Assembly: GCF_028473645.1 (NCBI RefSeq)
Contig: NZ_CP097269.1
Span: forward strand, 4,296,001 to 4,360,000
Source of the DNA: Acidovorax sp. GBBC 1281
Lineage (GTDB): Bacteria > Pseudomonadota > Gammaproteobacteria > Burkholderiales > Burkholderiaceae_C
Reading direction: 5' to 3'
Length of the DNA stretch: 64,000 nt
Made by a program: the position numbers and the translations under genes. Under the pieces are notes generated by a model. That model worked only from the letters and a program-made list of their open reading frames with translations. It made no database searches and was not told where the DNA came from. The first letter of the stretch is position 1. Each line of letters begins with the position of its first letter. Below are positions 27,490 through 34,542 of this stretch, one piece after another.

Positions 27490-27972
27490 TCAGCCGACGC
27501 AAAAGGTCCGGCAAGTTTCTACGTAGAAAATATCGGCGCATCGCGCCTGCTCGCAACCAACAACGATGCTGTAGCGCCCGGCGCTGTCGTCGCGCCAGAC
27601 GGCCCAGATTTTTCCGGCGTAGACGAAGATTTTGACGAAGTCGAAATTGCTCGCTACGTCGGGATGCAGGTCGATGCGCACCCCAGCGCGCACCTTCGCA
27701 TTCGTGCGGGGGTTCGTCAGTTGGTAGCCAGTGATCCGGAGGGTAACCACTTGGCCGTTGGCATTCTTGGTGCCGGCTGGGAAGCGTGATCTGACGGCCG
27801 CAATGGCCTCGGCTTCGGGCATGCCCAGACGCACGCCGAGCACCTCGTAGGTTGCGATGGCGTTGGTCCTGTCCTGGGGTTGTTGAGGGAGTTGCGTGTG
27901 TGAGGCACCGACCCAGGTCAAGGCTGCGGCTGCGACGGAACAAGCCAAGGAGCGACGTTTCTTGAGCTTCAT
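27490..27972 (-). CDS. Hypothetical exported protein (160 aa)
   Basis: A Sec signal (RRSLACSVAAAALTWVGAS) precedes a domain that starts YEVLGVRLGMPEAEAIAAVR, a pattern seen in exported proteins of unknown function where a GMS/GMP-x-x-E motif leads a short alpha/beta domain. Four Cys residues occur near the C-terminus (VGCEQARC, ETCRTFC), probably disulfide bonded. The end at 27490 may be shortened by the rearranged stretch beyond. It follows the next upstream gene by 4 bp, so the two form an operon. Confidence 0.6.
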   Translation of the reverse strand: MKLKKRRSLACSVAAAALTWVGASHTQLPQQPQDRTNAIATYEVLGVRLGMPEAEAIAAVRSRFPAGTKNANGQVVTLRITGYQLTNPRTNAKVRAGVRIDLHPDVASNFDFVKIFVYAGKIWAVWRDDSAGRYSIVVGCEQARCADIFYVETCRTFCVG

Positions 27973-27976
27973 GAGG

Positions 27977-28279
27977 TCAGAAATCTCGACGTACTGAAAC
28001 GGATTTGGGCACAGGTGGCCCTCCTCCCTCTGTCGTCACAGTAGTTGCTCGAATGTCATGAACAGAACCGTTTACCTTCGGATCAAGGTCACGTTGAGCA
28101 GCTTCAGCGGCCAAATGCAGGACCACTTCTGGGTTCTCCGTCTTTGGCGAAGTTGACGCATCGCGGAGTAAGGAGGCCATGGAACTTGGCTGAGTGACAC
28201 CTTCAGCCCTCGAACTTCCCCAATTTAGAAGCATGAGCGCCAACAGCGCGATGCGCGGTCCTCCGACTTTGAGATTCAT
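27977..28279 (-). CDS. Hypothetical exported protein (100 aa)
   Basis: ATG 28279 has a strong Shine-Dalgarno (GGAGGAC) 7 bases upstream, and the first 25 residues form a Sec signal (IALLALMLLNWGSSRAEG). The mature part is short, polar and rich in Ser, Thr and Val. The family is not recognised. It is divergent from the XRE regulator and precedes the 160-residue exported protein by 4 bp. Confidence 0.6.
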   Translation of the reverse strand: MNLKVGGPRIALLALMLLNWGSSRAEGVTQPSSMASLLRDASTSPKTENPEVVLHLAAEAAQRDLDPKVNGSVHDIRATTVTTEGGGPPVPKSVSVRRDF

Positions 28280-28431
28280 ATTTGTCCTCCACGAAATGCT
28301 ATGAAATCCTTTGAGCCTCGCCAATTTACAAGCGACTATCCAGGCACAAATGATACCCATAGTCCGCGTACTTTTCAACCGCGTTCTCATAGACCGTGGC
28401 ACTTTTGTCCTCATAAGGGGAGCATTGAGCC

Positions 28432-28704
28432 ATGACAACTCCACCTCATGAGAAGAAGCAGAAGGCCGACGTACTTGTCGCCTTTGGAGAAGCGGTTAGG
28501 CAGCAGCGAAAAGCAAAAGGGCTCTCTCAGGAGGCATTCGCCGATCAATGCGGAATTGATCGGAGCTATATGGGCGGGGTCGAACGGGGCGAGCGCAATG
28601 TCGCGCTTCTCAATGTCGCCCGAATCGTGGAGTCACTAGAACTAGATTTCTCGGAACTCTTCAAAGCACTTGACCGTCCCCGACATGGAAAGAGGAAGGC
28701 TTGA
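28432..28704 (+). CDS. XRE-family helix-turn-helix regulator (90 aa)
   Basis: A small Cro/C1-type DNA-binding protein. The HTH_3 domain spans residues 18-75: GEAVRQQRKAKGLSQEAFAD, CGIDRSYMGGVERGERNVAL and LNVARIVESLELDFSELFKAL. A basic tail follows (RPRHGKRKA). Shine-Dalgarno GGGGAG is near the ATG. Regulators of this form occur alone, in prophages, and as antitoxins; no toxin partner remains beside it. Downstream, at 28779, is a palindrome that may be its operator. Confidence 0.85.
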   Translation: MTTPPHEKKQKADVLVAFGEAVRQQRKAKGLSQEAFADQCGIDRSYMGGVERGERNVALLNVARIVESLELDFSELFKALDRPRHGKRKA

Positions 28705-28778
28705 CGCGAGCATCCCCAGTGGCTAAGAGCCCTGCCCCAGGGGCTGTGCGAATGTATCTGACATCTCAGAATTCTCAC

Positions 28779-28802
28779 TTCTGATAACTTGCAGTATCAG
28801 AA
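28779..28802. promoter_or_regulatory. Inverted repeat TTCTGATA/TATCAGAA (candidate XRE operator or stem-loop)
   Basis: Two perfect 8-base arms with an 8-base spacer, 75 bp downstream of the XRE gene stop. The spacing of about one and a half helical turns fits a dimeric HTH repressor. As RNA it would form a stem without a U-run. No gene follows before the IS3 remnant at 28863, so a former target gene may have been lost. Confidence 0.4.
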
Positions 28803-28862
28803 ATGAAGACTAGCAACATGCATCAGAGAGCATGCAAACATGCCCGCTGAATCGCCCCGGGT

Positions 28863-29560
28863 TGAACTGCCCCCCAGAAGTTGGACGTTTGCCTTGCCGC
28901 CAATCAGGCGGTGTTTCTCAGTCGGTATTCCACCGGACTGAGCCCCTGCAGCCGGAGCTTGATGCGCTCGTGGTTGTAGTAGTGGACGTAATCATGCACG
29001 CCCGCTTCGAGCGCATCAATGCTATCGGGCCTTTCGAGATGGAAATACTCGGCTTTCAGGGTGCCCAAGAAGCTTTCAATCGCCGCGTTGTCGAAGCAGT
29101 TGCCCTTGCGGCTCATGCTTTGCTCGACTCCGCGTCGCACGAGCATCGCTCGGTAGGGCTGCATCTTGTAGTGCCAACCTTGGTCGGAATGCACGATCAG
29201 GCCTGCGACGCAATTGGTCCGCGATAGCGCGGCCTCAAGCATGCTGGAAACCATCTCGACGACCGGCCGCCTTGCCATGCGGTACGCGACGATCTCGCCG
29301 TTGTACAGGTCCATGCAGGCCGACAGGTAGAGCTTTTGGTCGCTTACATTGAACTCGGTGACATCGGTCGCCCATTTCTGGTTCGGCGCGGTCGCGCAGA
29401 AGTCGCGATGCAGAACGTTGGGTACGTGCGCATCGTTCGTTTCCGGGACATGCCAGGAGCGCTTCTTCGCCCGGATCAACGCACGTAGCCCCATCTTTTG
29501 CATCAGACGCTGCACGCACTTGTGGTTGACCTGTTGTGCCATTGAATTGCACAGCGTGGC
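28863..29560 (-). mobile_element. IS3-family element remnant
   Basis: The end TGAACTGCCCCCCAGAAG at 28863 matches the terminal repeat style of IS150-type IS3 elements. The orfB part follows on the minus strand; orfA and the other terminus are gone, cut near 29560 where an IS5 transposase fragment on the plus strand begins. Confidence 0.75.
28904..29560 (-). pseudogene. IS3 family transposase OrfB, 5' end lost
   Basis: The integrase-core part of an IS3 OrfB: VNHKCVQRLMQKMGLRA, then DDE residues in KWATDVTEFNV (first Asp), GLIVHSDQGWHYKM (second Asp) and MSRKGNCFDNAAIESFLGTLK (Glu). The C-terminal YYNHERIKLRLQGLSPVEYR is complete. Upstream of the VNHK block the reading frame enters foreign sequence, so about 60-80 N-terminal residues and all of OrfA are missing. 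Confidence 0.88.
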
Positions 29561-29683
29561 GTGATCCGCCGGTATGAGAAGGTGCGCTACCGGGGACTGA
29601 GGAAGAATACGCTGCAGATCGTCACGCTGTTCGCGCTGGGCAACCTGTGGATGGCCAGGCACAAGCTGCTGGCAATGGGATAG
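29561..29683 (+). pseudogene. IS5 family transposase, C-terminal scrap
   Basis: Only the last 40 codons are left: YEKVRYRGLRKNTLQIVTLF then ALGNLWMARHKLL, the usual C-terminus of IS5-group transposases. It abuts the IS3 remnant, showing one element landed in or deleted into the other. Confidence 0.7.
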
Positions 29684-29699
29684 GTGCATGTGTGACAAG

Positions 29700-30026
29700 C
29701 GTGAGGCCTGCAAATGGCACACCGCAGTGCCCAAAACCCGCACGATAAGAATGCGCTGGGTACCACAGATTGATGGCCGCGCCTCTAGCGACTTCAGATC
29801 GACTGAAACACCGGCCTAAACGATTCGTGCAGAACATCCCTAGACCACCCTGAAATACCTGGTCTACTTCAGCCAGTTCTGTCATTGAGGTCCAGCCATA
29901 TCGCTCTTCTTCCCGAGCAAAATACTCCTGCGCACTCGTCCATGCCAGAAGGCTGTCGCCCCATGGCTGAAGAAAATTGCGTCTGCCATGGGCTGGGATG
30001 CTTGACGAGATGGTGTTGATAGTCAA
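29700..30026 (-). pseudogene. Hypothetical protein, 3' end replaced by IS5 scrap
   Basis: A frame from ATG 30026 reads MTINTISSSIPAHGRRNFLQ, then WTSAQEYFAREEERYGWTSM and CFSRSEVARGAAINLW. It stays open into the IS5 fragment near 29690, so its native end is missing. Composition is coding-like with mixed charged and aromatic residues, but I recognise no family. It could be a small effector-like or unknown cytoplasmic protein. Confidence 0.35.
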
Positions 30027-30352
30027 TGCGGAAATTCCGCGCCTTCAGGCTCGAGGCCGCTCTGAGCTAGATGGGCCAGCCTTCGCCATTCGCCATTCGC
30101 CATTCGCCATTCGCCATTCGCCATTCGCCTTGAGACCCTGCTGCATCCCGAGATTTGCGTCAACCGTCTGTGTCCAGTTCTACGGAATTCAAAAGTGTAA
30201 AAGTGATGGGCCTACCGCTTGAGGCTAGTTGCAGCAGTAAAAGGCGGATTCGTCTATTGGCAGCTATCGGCTATGAAGCGATAGTCGGCCGGAATGATGT
30301 GGCAGGCCAGAAGCTGCAGCTCATAACGGCAGCGCTACGTCAATCGACACGT
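30027..30352. other. Non-coding gap with heptanucleotide repeat
   Basis: No supported gene. It holds the TTCGCCA tandem array (30082-30129), and the rest has lower GC than the surroundings. It separates the truncated hypothetical gene from the TIR-like gene. Confidence 0.5.
30082..30129. repeat. Tandem heptanucleotide repeat (TTCGCCA), nearly 7 copies
   Basis: Six exact TTCGCCA units start at 30082, 30089, 30096, 30103, 30110 and 30117, followed by a partial unit ending at 30129. A 7-base unit changes frame with each copy, so slippage here would be phase-variable if transcribed as coding sequence, but no convincing gene spans it. Confidence 0.9.
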
Positions 30353-30958
30353 TCAAATGCCGCCGAATAACCTCGTAAGGTTGGCCTGTGTCCAGGCCAT
30401 GACCCTACCGCCCCCCTGCACGCGAGCGTAGCGGCCTACTCGGCTTCCGACCAATTGCACGATAGGCTTCCCTTCCGCCCGAGCCATAGCCACCTCGGCC
30501 AGCACACCGGGCGCCCTGTGCGTGTAGCGCCCCAGCAGTACGACGACAACGTCGCATCGACGGATCTCCATTAGCGCCGCTTCTTTCCAGCGCGGCTCAG
30601 GAGAAGCCTCTTTCAAGGAACCATCGACCACAGAGAACTGCAGGTTCTTTCGCTTAGTCTGTCCGATCAACAGATGCTTGAGTTGCTGATCGTTGTCAAA
30701 GTCGAAACTGACAAAAACGCGTGGTGGCCGCGTTCCGTCCGATTCGGCAAGCCAAGAGAAGAACTTGCTGGCGGCGGCGCCGGCGACCACACCACCGACT
30801 CCAGGCACCGCCAAGTGGCCCAAGGCAGCGCCTATGCCGTAGGTCCAGGCGTCCTTTGTGACGCCTTGAGAAGCGTGAGACGCGCAGTAGCTGCTACCAG
30901 TTGATGCTGGCCGCAAGCAGCGCTGATCTCTCTGGTTTTTGCCCTTGCAACGCGCCAT
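30353..30958 (-). CDS. TIR-like (MTH538/ThsB type) protein with N-terminal zinc motif
   Basis: A 201-residue protein in three parts. Residues 4-28 hold a putative zinc knuckle (C4, C14, C25, H28). Residues 38-70 are Gly/Ala-rich and hydrophobic (IGAALGHLAVPGVGGVVAG), perhaps membrane-associated. Residues 80-175 form a TIR-like flavodoxin fold of the MTH538 group (PF08937): RVFVSFDFDNDQQLKHLLIG, CDVVVVLLGRYTHRAPGV and an acidic residue E155 in LAEVAMA. Thoeris ThsB proteins belong to this group and make a cyclic ADP-ribose signal on phage infection; that role here is inference. It lies 11 bp after the remains of a second TIR-like gene. Confidence 0.75.
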   Translation of the reverse strand: MARCKGKNQRDQRCLRPASTGSSYCASHASQGVTKDAWTYGIGAALGHLAVPGVGGVVAGAAASKFFSWLAESDGTRPPRVFVSFDFDNDQQLKHLLIGQTKRKNLQFSVVDGSLKEASPEPRWKEAALMEIRRCDVVVVLLGRYTHRAPGVLAEVAMARAEGKPIVQLVGSRVGRYARVQGGGRVMAWTQANLTRLFGGI

Positions 30959-30969
30959 CAGCGATCAGA

Positions 30970-31048
30970 TCATCGGCCTGCGGCCTTTGCTGCGGCTTCG
31001 ATCCATGACCCGATGTTGTTTCGGCCATCGTCATTGACCCAGTCGTAG
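30970..31048 (-). pseudogene. C-terminal remnant of a second TIR-like gene
   Basis: The last 25 codons before TGA read YDWVNDDGRNNIGSWIEAAA, then KAAGR. This tail is characteristic, as I recall it, of DUF1863/MTH538 TIR-like proteins. Everything upstream was removed by the IS5 element at 31049. It is 11 bp upstream of the TIR-like gene at 30958 on the same strand, so the two were one operon. Confidence 0.6.
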
Positions 31049-32330
31049 GGGAACCTCTCAAAACCCATCCGGTCCCTTGTTGATCGAGAATGCGTGCTCC
31101 ATCCTTTGCCATGATCACTCCCCGTAGCGCCCTGAAGTTCGACCTGTTCGCTGAGGCCTCGCGCCAACACAAGAGAGATGAGGTGGGCGATCCGCTGCAG
31201 GTGATCGCGCGGCACATCGACTTCGCAGAACTGGCCCGGCTGGTGGATGCCTTGATCGAACGCGGGGGTGGCCGCCGGGGCGGTCGGCCCGCCTACCCCA
31301 CCGAGGTGATGGTGCGCATCCTGGTGTTGAAGCGGCTGTACAACCTGTCCGATGAGCAGATGGAGTATCAGTTGCTGGACCGGGGGAGCTACCAGCGGTT
31401 TTGCCTGTTGCAGGATGCGATGAACGTGCCGGACCGCAACACGATCTGGCGCTTTGGCGAGCGCCTTGGCGTGGGCGGGGCAACGGCCTTGTTCCAGGGG
31501 GTGGATGCCCAACTGCAGCGCCACGGCTACATCGCCCGGGGCGGGCAGGCCATTGATGCCACGCTGGTGCCCGCGCCCCGACAGCACATCGGCCAGCAGG
31601 AGCGGCGAACGCTGGCACAAGGCGGGCAGCCGGACTGGAGCCAAGCGCGACGCAGGCAAAAGGATGTGGAGGCCACGCACACGAAGAAGCACGGCAAAAG
31701 CCACTTCGGCTACAAGCTCAGCGTGAGCGTGGACCTCAAGCACGGCTTCATCCGCCGCCTCGCCACGGGCACGGCCAGCGAGCACGACGGGCACCACTTC
31801 GATGAGGTGCTGGACATGCACAACACCGGGCGGGCAGTGCATGCGGACAAAGCCTACCCGAGCCGCCAAAGGTGCCAGATGCTGAAAGTGCTGGGATTCG
31901 TGGATGCGATGCAGCGCCGTGCGCAGGCGGGCCGACCACAGAGCGAATGCCAGAAGGGGCGCAACCAGCGCATCGCAAAGAAACGAGCCAAGGTGGAGCA
32001 CGTGTTCGCCGGTATCCGCCACCTGGGGGGCAAGTTCGTGCGCACCATCGGACAGGCGCGCGCCACGGTGGGGATGACGATGATGGCCGCCTGCTACAAC
32101 ATGAAGCGACTGGCCTGGTTCCTGCATCGGGGCGTGGATGCTTTCTTCAAGCCCGCCACTGGCAAGGCACAAGTGCGCCTGCAAACGGTGAAAGCCTGAG
32201 CCACCGGGCCTGCAAGGCCCCTCATGCACCCAGGCGCAGACCGTTGCTGGGCCTCATCACGCTCAAACGGCTACTGGCGCCCACTCCTCCCTATTCGGAT
32301 TCGTCAAACATGGGGTTGTGAGAGGCTCCC
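31049..32330 (+). mobile_element. IS5-family element (1282 bp), copy A
   Basis: Terminal repeats GGGAACCTCTC and GGGAGCCTCTC (complement). Same length and sequence as copy B at 40780-42061, in opposite orientation. The flanks (GTAG left, CCTA right) do not show the AGTC-type duplication seen for copy B. Both neighbouring genes have lost their 5' ends here, so a deletion probably accompanied or followed insertion. Confidence 0.9.
31111..32199 (+). CDS. IS5 family transposase
   Basis: A 362-residue IS5-group transposase: N-terminal LARLVDALIERGGGRRGGRP, YPTEVMVRILVLKRLYNLSD, then a DDE core with Asp in GGQAIDATLVPAP, Asp in VHADKAYPSRQRC and Glu in KKRAKVEHVFAGIRHLGG. ATG 31111 fits the family start; an upstream ATG at 31090 adds 7 residues. 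Identical protein in copy B. Confidence 0.93.
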   Translation: MITPRSALKFDLFAEASRQHKRDEVGDPLQVIARHIDFAELARLVDALIERGGGRRGGRPAYPTEVMVRILVLKRLYNLSDEQMEYQLLDRGSYQRFCLLQDAMNVPDRNTIWRFGERLGVGGATALFQGVDAQLQRHGYIARGGQAIDATLVPAPRQHIGQQERRTLAQGGQPDWSQARRRQKDVEATHTKKHGKSHFGYKLSVSVDLKHGFIRRLATGTASEHDGHHFDEVLDMHNTGRAVHADKAYPSRQRCQMLKVLGFVDAMQRRAQAGRPQSECQKGRNQRIAKKRAKVEHVFAGIRHLGGKFVRTIGQARATVGMTMMAACYNMKRLAWFLHRGVDAFFKPATGKAQVRLQTVKA

Positions 32331-32722
32331 CCTAGTGACTGCCATCGTGAATATCGAGAATCGCGCTCCCACTGTTCGAATCACGCCCGGGGTTTGGGTT
32401 GCGCCGTTTTGCGCGGCGTTCTCTCTGTTGGGAATCATCGTGGGATGCCTGCGAGCGGTTCCCGTGAGTGACCACGCGATCAAGCCTTTCGAACGCGCAT
32501 TCCAGGCAGCAGTTTTAGGTGGATTCGTGGCCATGTTCCTAATCCCGGCCACCTCGGTCATCCAACGCTTTTACATGCCCGGCATCGGTTACTCGATGTG
32601 TTCGGAATTAGAGGGCCACCCCACCATGTGGGGTGCGTGACCCTGCTTGGTGCGTCAAAGGCAAGAGCCTGGACTGGGTGAACGAGCAAGCGCGCATAGC
32701 CCGTCATCCCGGCACGCCATAG
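32331..32722 (+). pseudogene. Small membrane protein, 5' truncated and frameshifted (paralogue of 32806)
   Basis: The frame enters from the IS5 end and reads VTAIVNIENRAPTVRITPGV, two TM helices (FCAAFSLLGIIVGCLRAVP and AAVLGGFVAMFLIPATSVI) and GIGYSMCSELEGHPTMWG, then stops at 32638. The following frame continues the alignment (VRDPAWCVKGKSLDWVNEQA) to a stop at 32722, matching the intact neighbour's WCVKGQTIEWVKEQA. So a small deletion shifted the frame near 32630, and the start and first TM helix were lost to the IS. Confidence 0.8.
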
Positions 32723-32751
32723 AGGCGATCGCTGCAACATCCCGCCTTTTT

Positions 32752-32768
32752 GCTATTAATTAAATAGC
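32752..32768. terminator. GCTATT/AATAGC stem-loop
   Basis: A 6-bp AT-rich stem with a 5-base loop after a CCTTTTT run, between the two membrane-protein paralogues. It is one of three related GCTAT/ATAGC stem-loops in the window (also 38813 and 42444), typical of intergenic gaps in Comamonadaceae. Confidence 0.5.
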
Positions 32769-32805
32769 GTCATGCCAGCATACTGATTGCGCTGGAGAAC
32801 GATTC

Positions 32806-33348
32806 ATGTCCGGTACACGACCACGCCGAAAGCGTGCGCGCGACGCGCGCACCATCGATCCAACCATGTTCGCCATTCAAAAACTCCGCAAGGGGTTGCT
32901 TGGGATCATTCCTCTTTTTTCGGCAGCAATTGCAGGCTGCTTCTGGATGACGACAGAAATCATGGTGCCGACCATCGTAGACATCACACACCGTGCGCCT
33001 GCAGTGCAAGTCGCACCGGGCATGATAGTGAGCCCGTTTTTAGCAGCGTTACTGATTCTGGGGATGGTCTTAGGCGGCATGCGCGCCATTCCCTTGAATG
33101 AACGCATCGTCAAACCGGTCGAACAAGCCATGATCATCGTGATGCTGGGCGCATTCGTTGGCTTGTGGCTGGTTCCCATCATGGGCATCGCCCAGCATTT
33201 CTTCATGCCCAGCCTGGGCTACCACCCCTGCAACATCCTGCGGGGCAACCCCAACAAGTGGTCCAACGACTGGGTACTCGACACGCAGTGGTGCGTCAAA
33301 GGCCAGACCATCGAATGGGTCAAGGAGCAGGCCTGCTCGGCCCGTTGA
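32806..33348 (+). CDS. Small membrane protein of unknown family
   Basis: Up to 180 residues with a basic Arg-rich start (GTRPRRKRARDAR) and three TM helices (about residues 33-55, 75-95 and 107-128), then an extracytoplasmic tail with conserved Cys (YHPCNILRGNP, DTQWCVKGQTIEWVKEQACS). ATG 32876 is an alternative start that omits the Arg-rich lead. The upstream broken paralogue shares the THRAPAVQVAPGM-like loop, the TM pair and the Cys tail. Tandem diverged copies of small membrane proteins with cysteines are common among immunity proteins, but I do not recognise this family. Confidence 0.7.
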   Translation: MSGTRPRRKRARDARTIDPTMFAIQKLRKGLLGIIPLFSAAIAGCFWMTTEIMVPTIVDITHRAPAVQVAPGMIVSPFLAALLILGMVLGGMRAIPLNERIVKPVEQAMIIVMLGAFVGLWLVPIMGIAQHFFMPSLGYHPCNILRGNPNKWSNDWVLDTQWCVKGQTIEWVKEQACSAR

Positions 33349-33376
33349 CGACGCTCTTGCGCCCCGGTGCCGCCTA

Positions 33377-34539
33377 GTGGTGTGCACCAGAGATTCGCAT
33401 GAACTTCTATGATGTGTTTCTGGCGGCTGTTTTTTGCAGCCCGGGAGCACATCATGGCCCGACCGCATGCCGTTGCTATCGAGTTGAGCGAAGCCGACCG
33501 AGCTGTGTTGCTCGGTTGGTCACGCCGTCGCAAGACCGCCCAGGCCTTGGCGCTGCGAGCACGCATCGTGCTGGCCTGTGCCGATTCAGCAGCGACCAAC
33601 ACGGCGATTGCCGAAGCCATGGGTTTGAGCCTGATGACGGTGTCGAAGTGGCGTCGGCGCTTTGCCCAGCATGGCATTGCCGGCCTCGACGATGCACCCC
33701 GCTCAGGCGCTCCGCGCACGATCCTGGACGAGCAGGTCGAGGCCGTGATCACCACGACGCTGGAGACCGTGCCAGAGAATGCCACCCATTGGTCCACCCG
33801 TACGCTCGCCGCTCATCTGGGACTGAGCCAGACCACCATCTCGCGCATCTGGCGTGCCTTTGCATTGGCGCCGCATCGCACCGAAGGCTTCAAGCTCTCC
33901 ACCGACCCGTACTTCGTCGACAAGGTGCGTGACATCGTGGGGTTGTACTTGCATCCACCCGAGCGCGCTCTGGTGCTGTGCGTGGACGAGAAGCCCTCCA
34001 TCCAGGCCCACAGTGATACCGCTCCGGCCATACCCATGCAACCGGGCCAGCCGGAGCGCCACACGCATGACTACCTGAGACACGGCACGACAGACCTCTT
34101 TGCCGCCCTCGATGTCAAGGCCGGCACGGTCATCGCCGAGGTCCACCGACGTCATCGCAGCGTGGAGTTCCGTCACTTCCTGCAGACCGTCGAACGTGCC
34201 ACGCCCGCGGAGTTCGAACTGCATCTCGTGCTCGACAATGCCAGCACCCACAAGAGCCCGATCATCCAGCGCTGGCTGCTCAGGCATACGCGTGTGCACC
34301 TGCACTTTACGCCCACCTCGGCCTCTTGGATCAACCTGGTGGAATGCTGGTTCTCGATCCTCACGGCGCGTCGGCTCAAGCGCGGGAGATTCCCCTCGAC
34401 CCGCGCCCTGGAGAACGCCATCCGCGCCTACGTGGCTACCAACAACGTCAATCCCAAGCCCTTCGTCTGGACCAAGACGGCCGATCAAATCCTTCAGTCC
34501 GTTGCAGAGTTCTGCATACGAACTTCCGGTTCACACCAC
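33377..34539 (+). mobile_element. IS630-family element, copy 2
   Basis: Same 1163-bp sequence and orientation as copy 1 at 10303, flanked by TA at 33375-33376 and 34540-34541. The right TA is also the left flank of the IS5 element starting at 34542, so the two elements abut and share it. Confidence 0.95.
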
Positions 34540-34542
34540 TAG
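33454..34542 (+). CDS. IS630 family transposase
   Basis: Identical in translation to the protein at 10380 (362 residues, two HTH motifs and DDE core with CVDEKPSIQA, LVLDNASTHK and NLVECWF). The stop TAG is again built from the target TA plus the next base, here the first base of the adjacent IS5 element. Confidence 0.93.
   Translation: MARPHAVAIELSEADRAVLLGWSRRRKTAQALALRARIVLACADSAATNTAIAEAMGLSLMTVSKWRRRFAQHGIAGLDDAPRSGAPRTILDEQVEAVITTTLETVPENATHWSTRTLAAHLGLSQTTISRIWRAFALAPHRTEGFKLSTDPYFVDKVRDIVGLYLHPPERALVLCVDEKPSIQAHSDTAPAIPMQPGQPERHTHDYLRHGTTDLFAALDVKAGTVIAEVHRRHRSVEFRHFLQTVERATPAEFELHLVLDNASTHKSPIIQRWLLRHTRVHLHFTPTSASWINLVECWFSILTARRLKRGRFPSTRALENAIRAYVATNNVNPKPFVWTKTADQILQSVAEFCIRTSGSHH

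Noticed and set aside
30082..30129. Possible CRISPR array
   Set aside because: Units are 7 bp and contiguous without spacers; no cas genes are seen.
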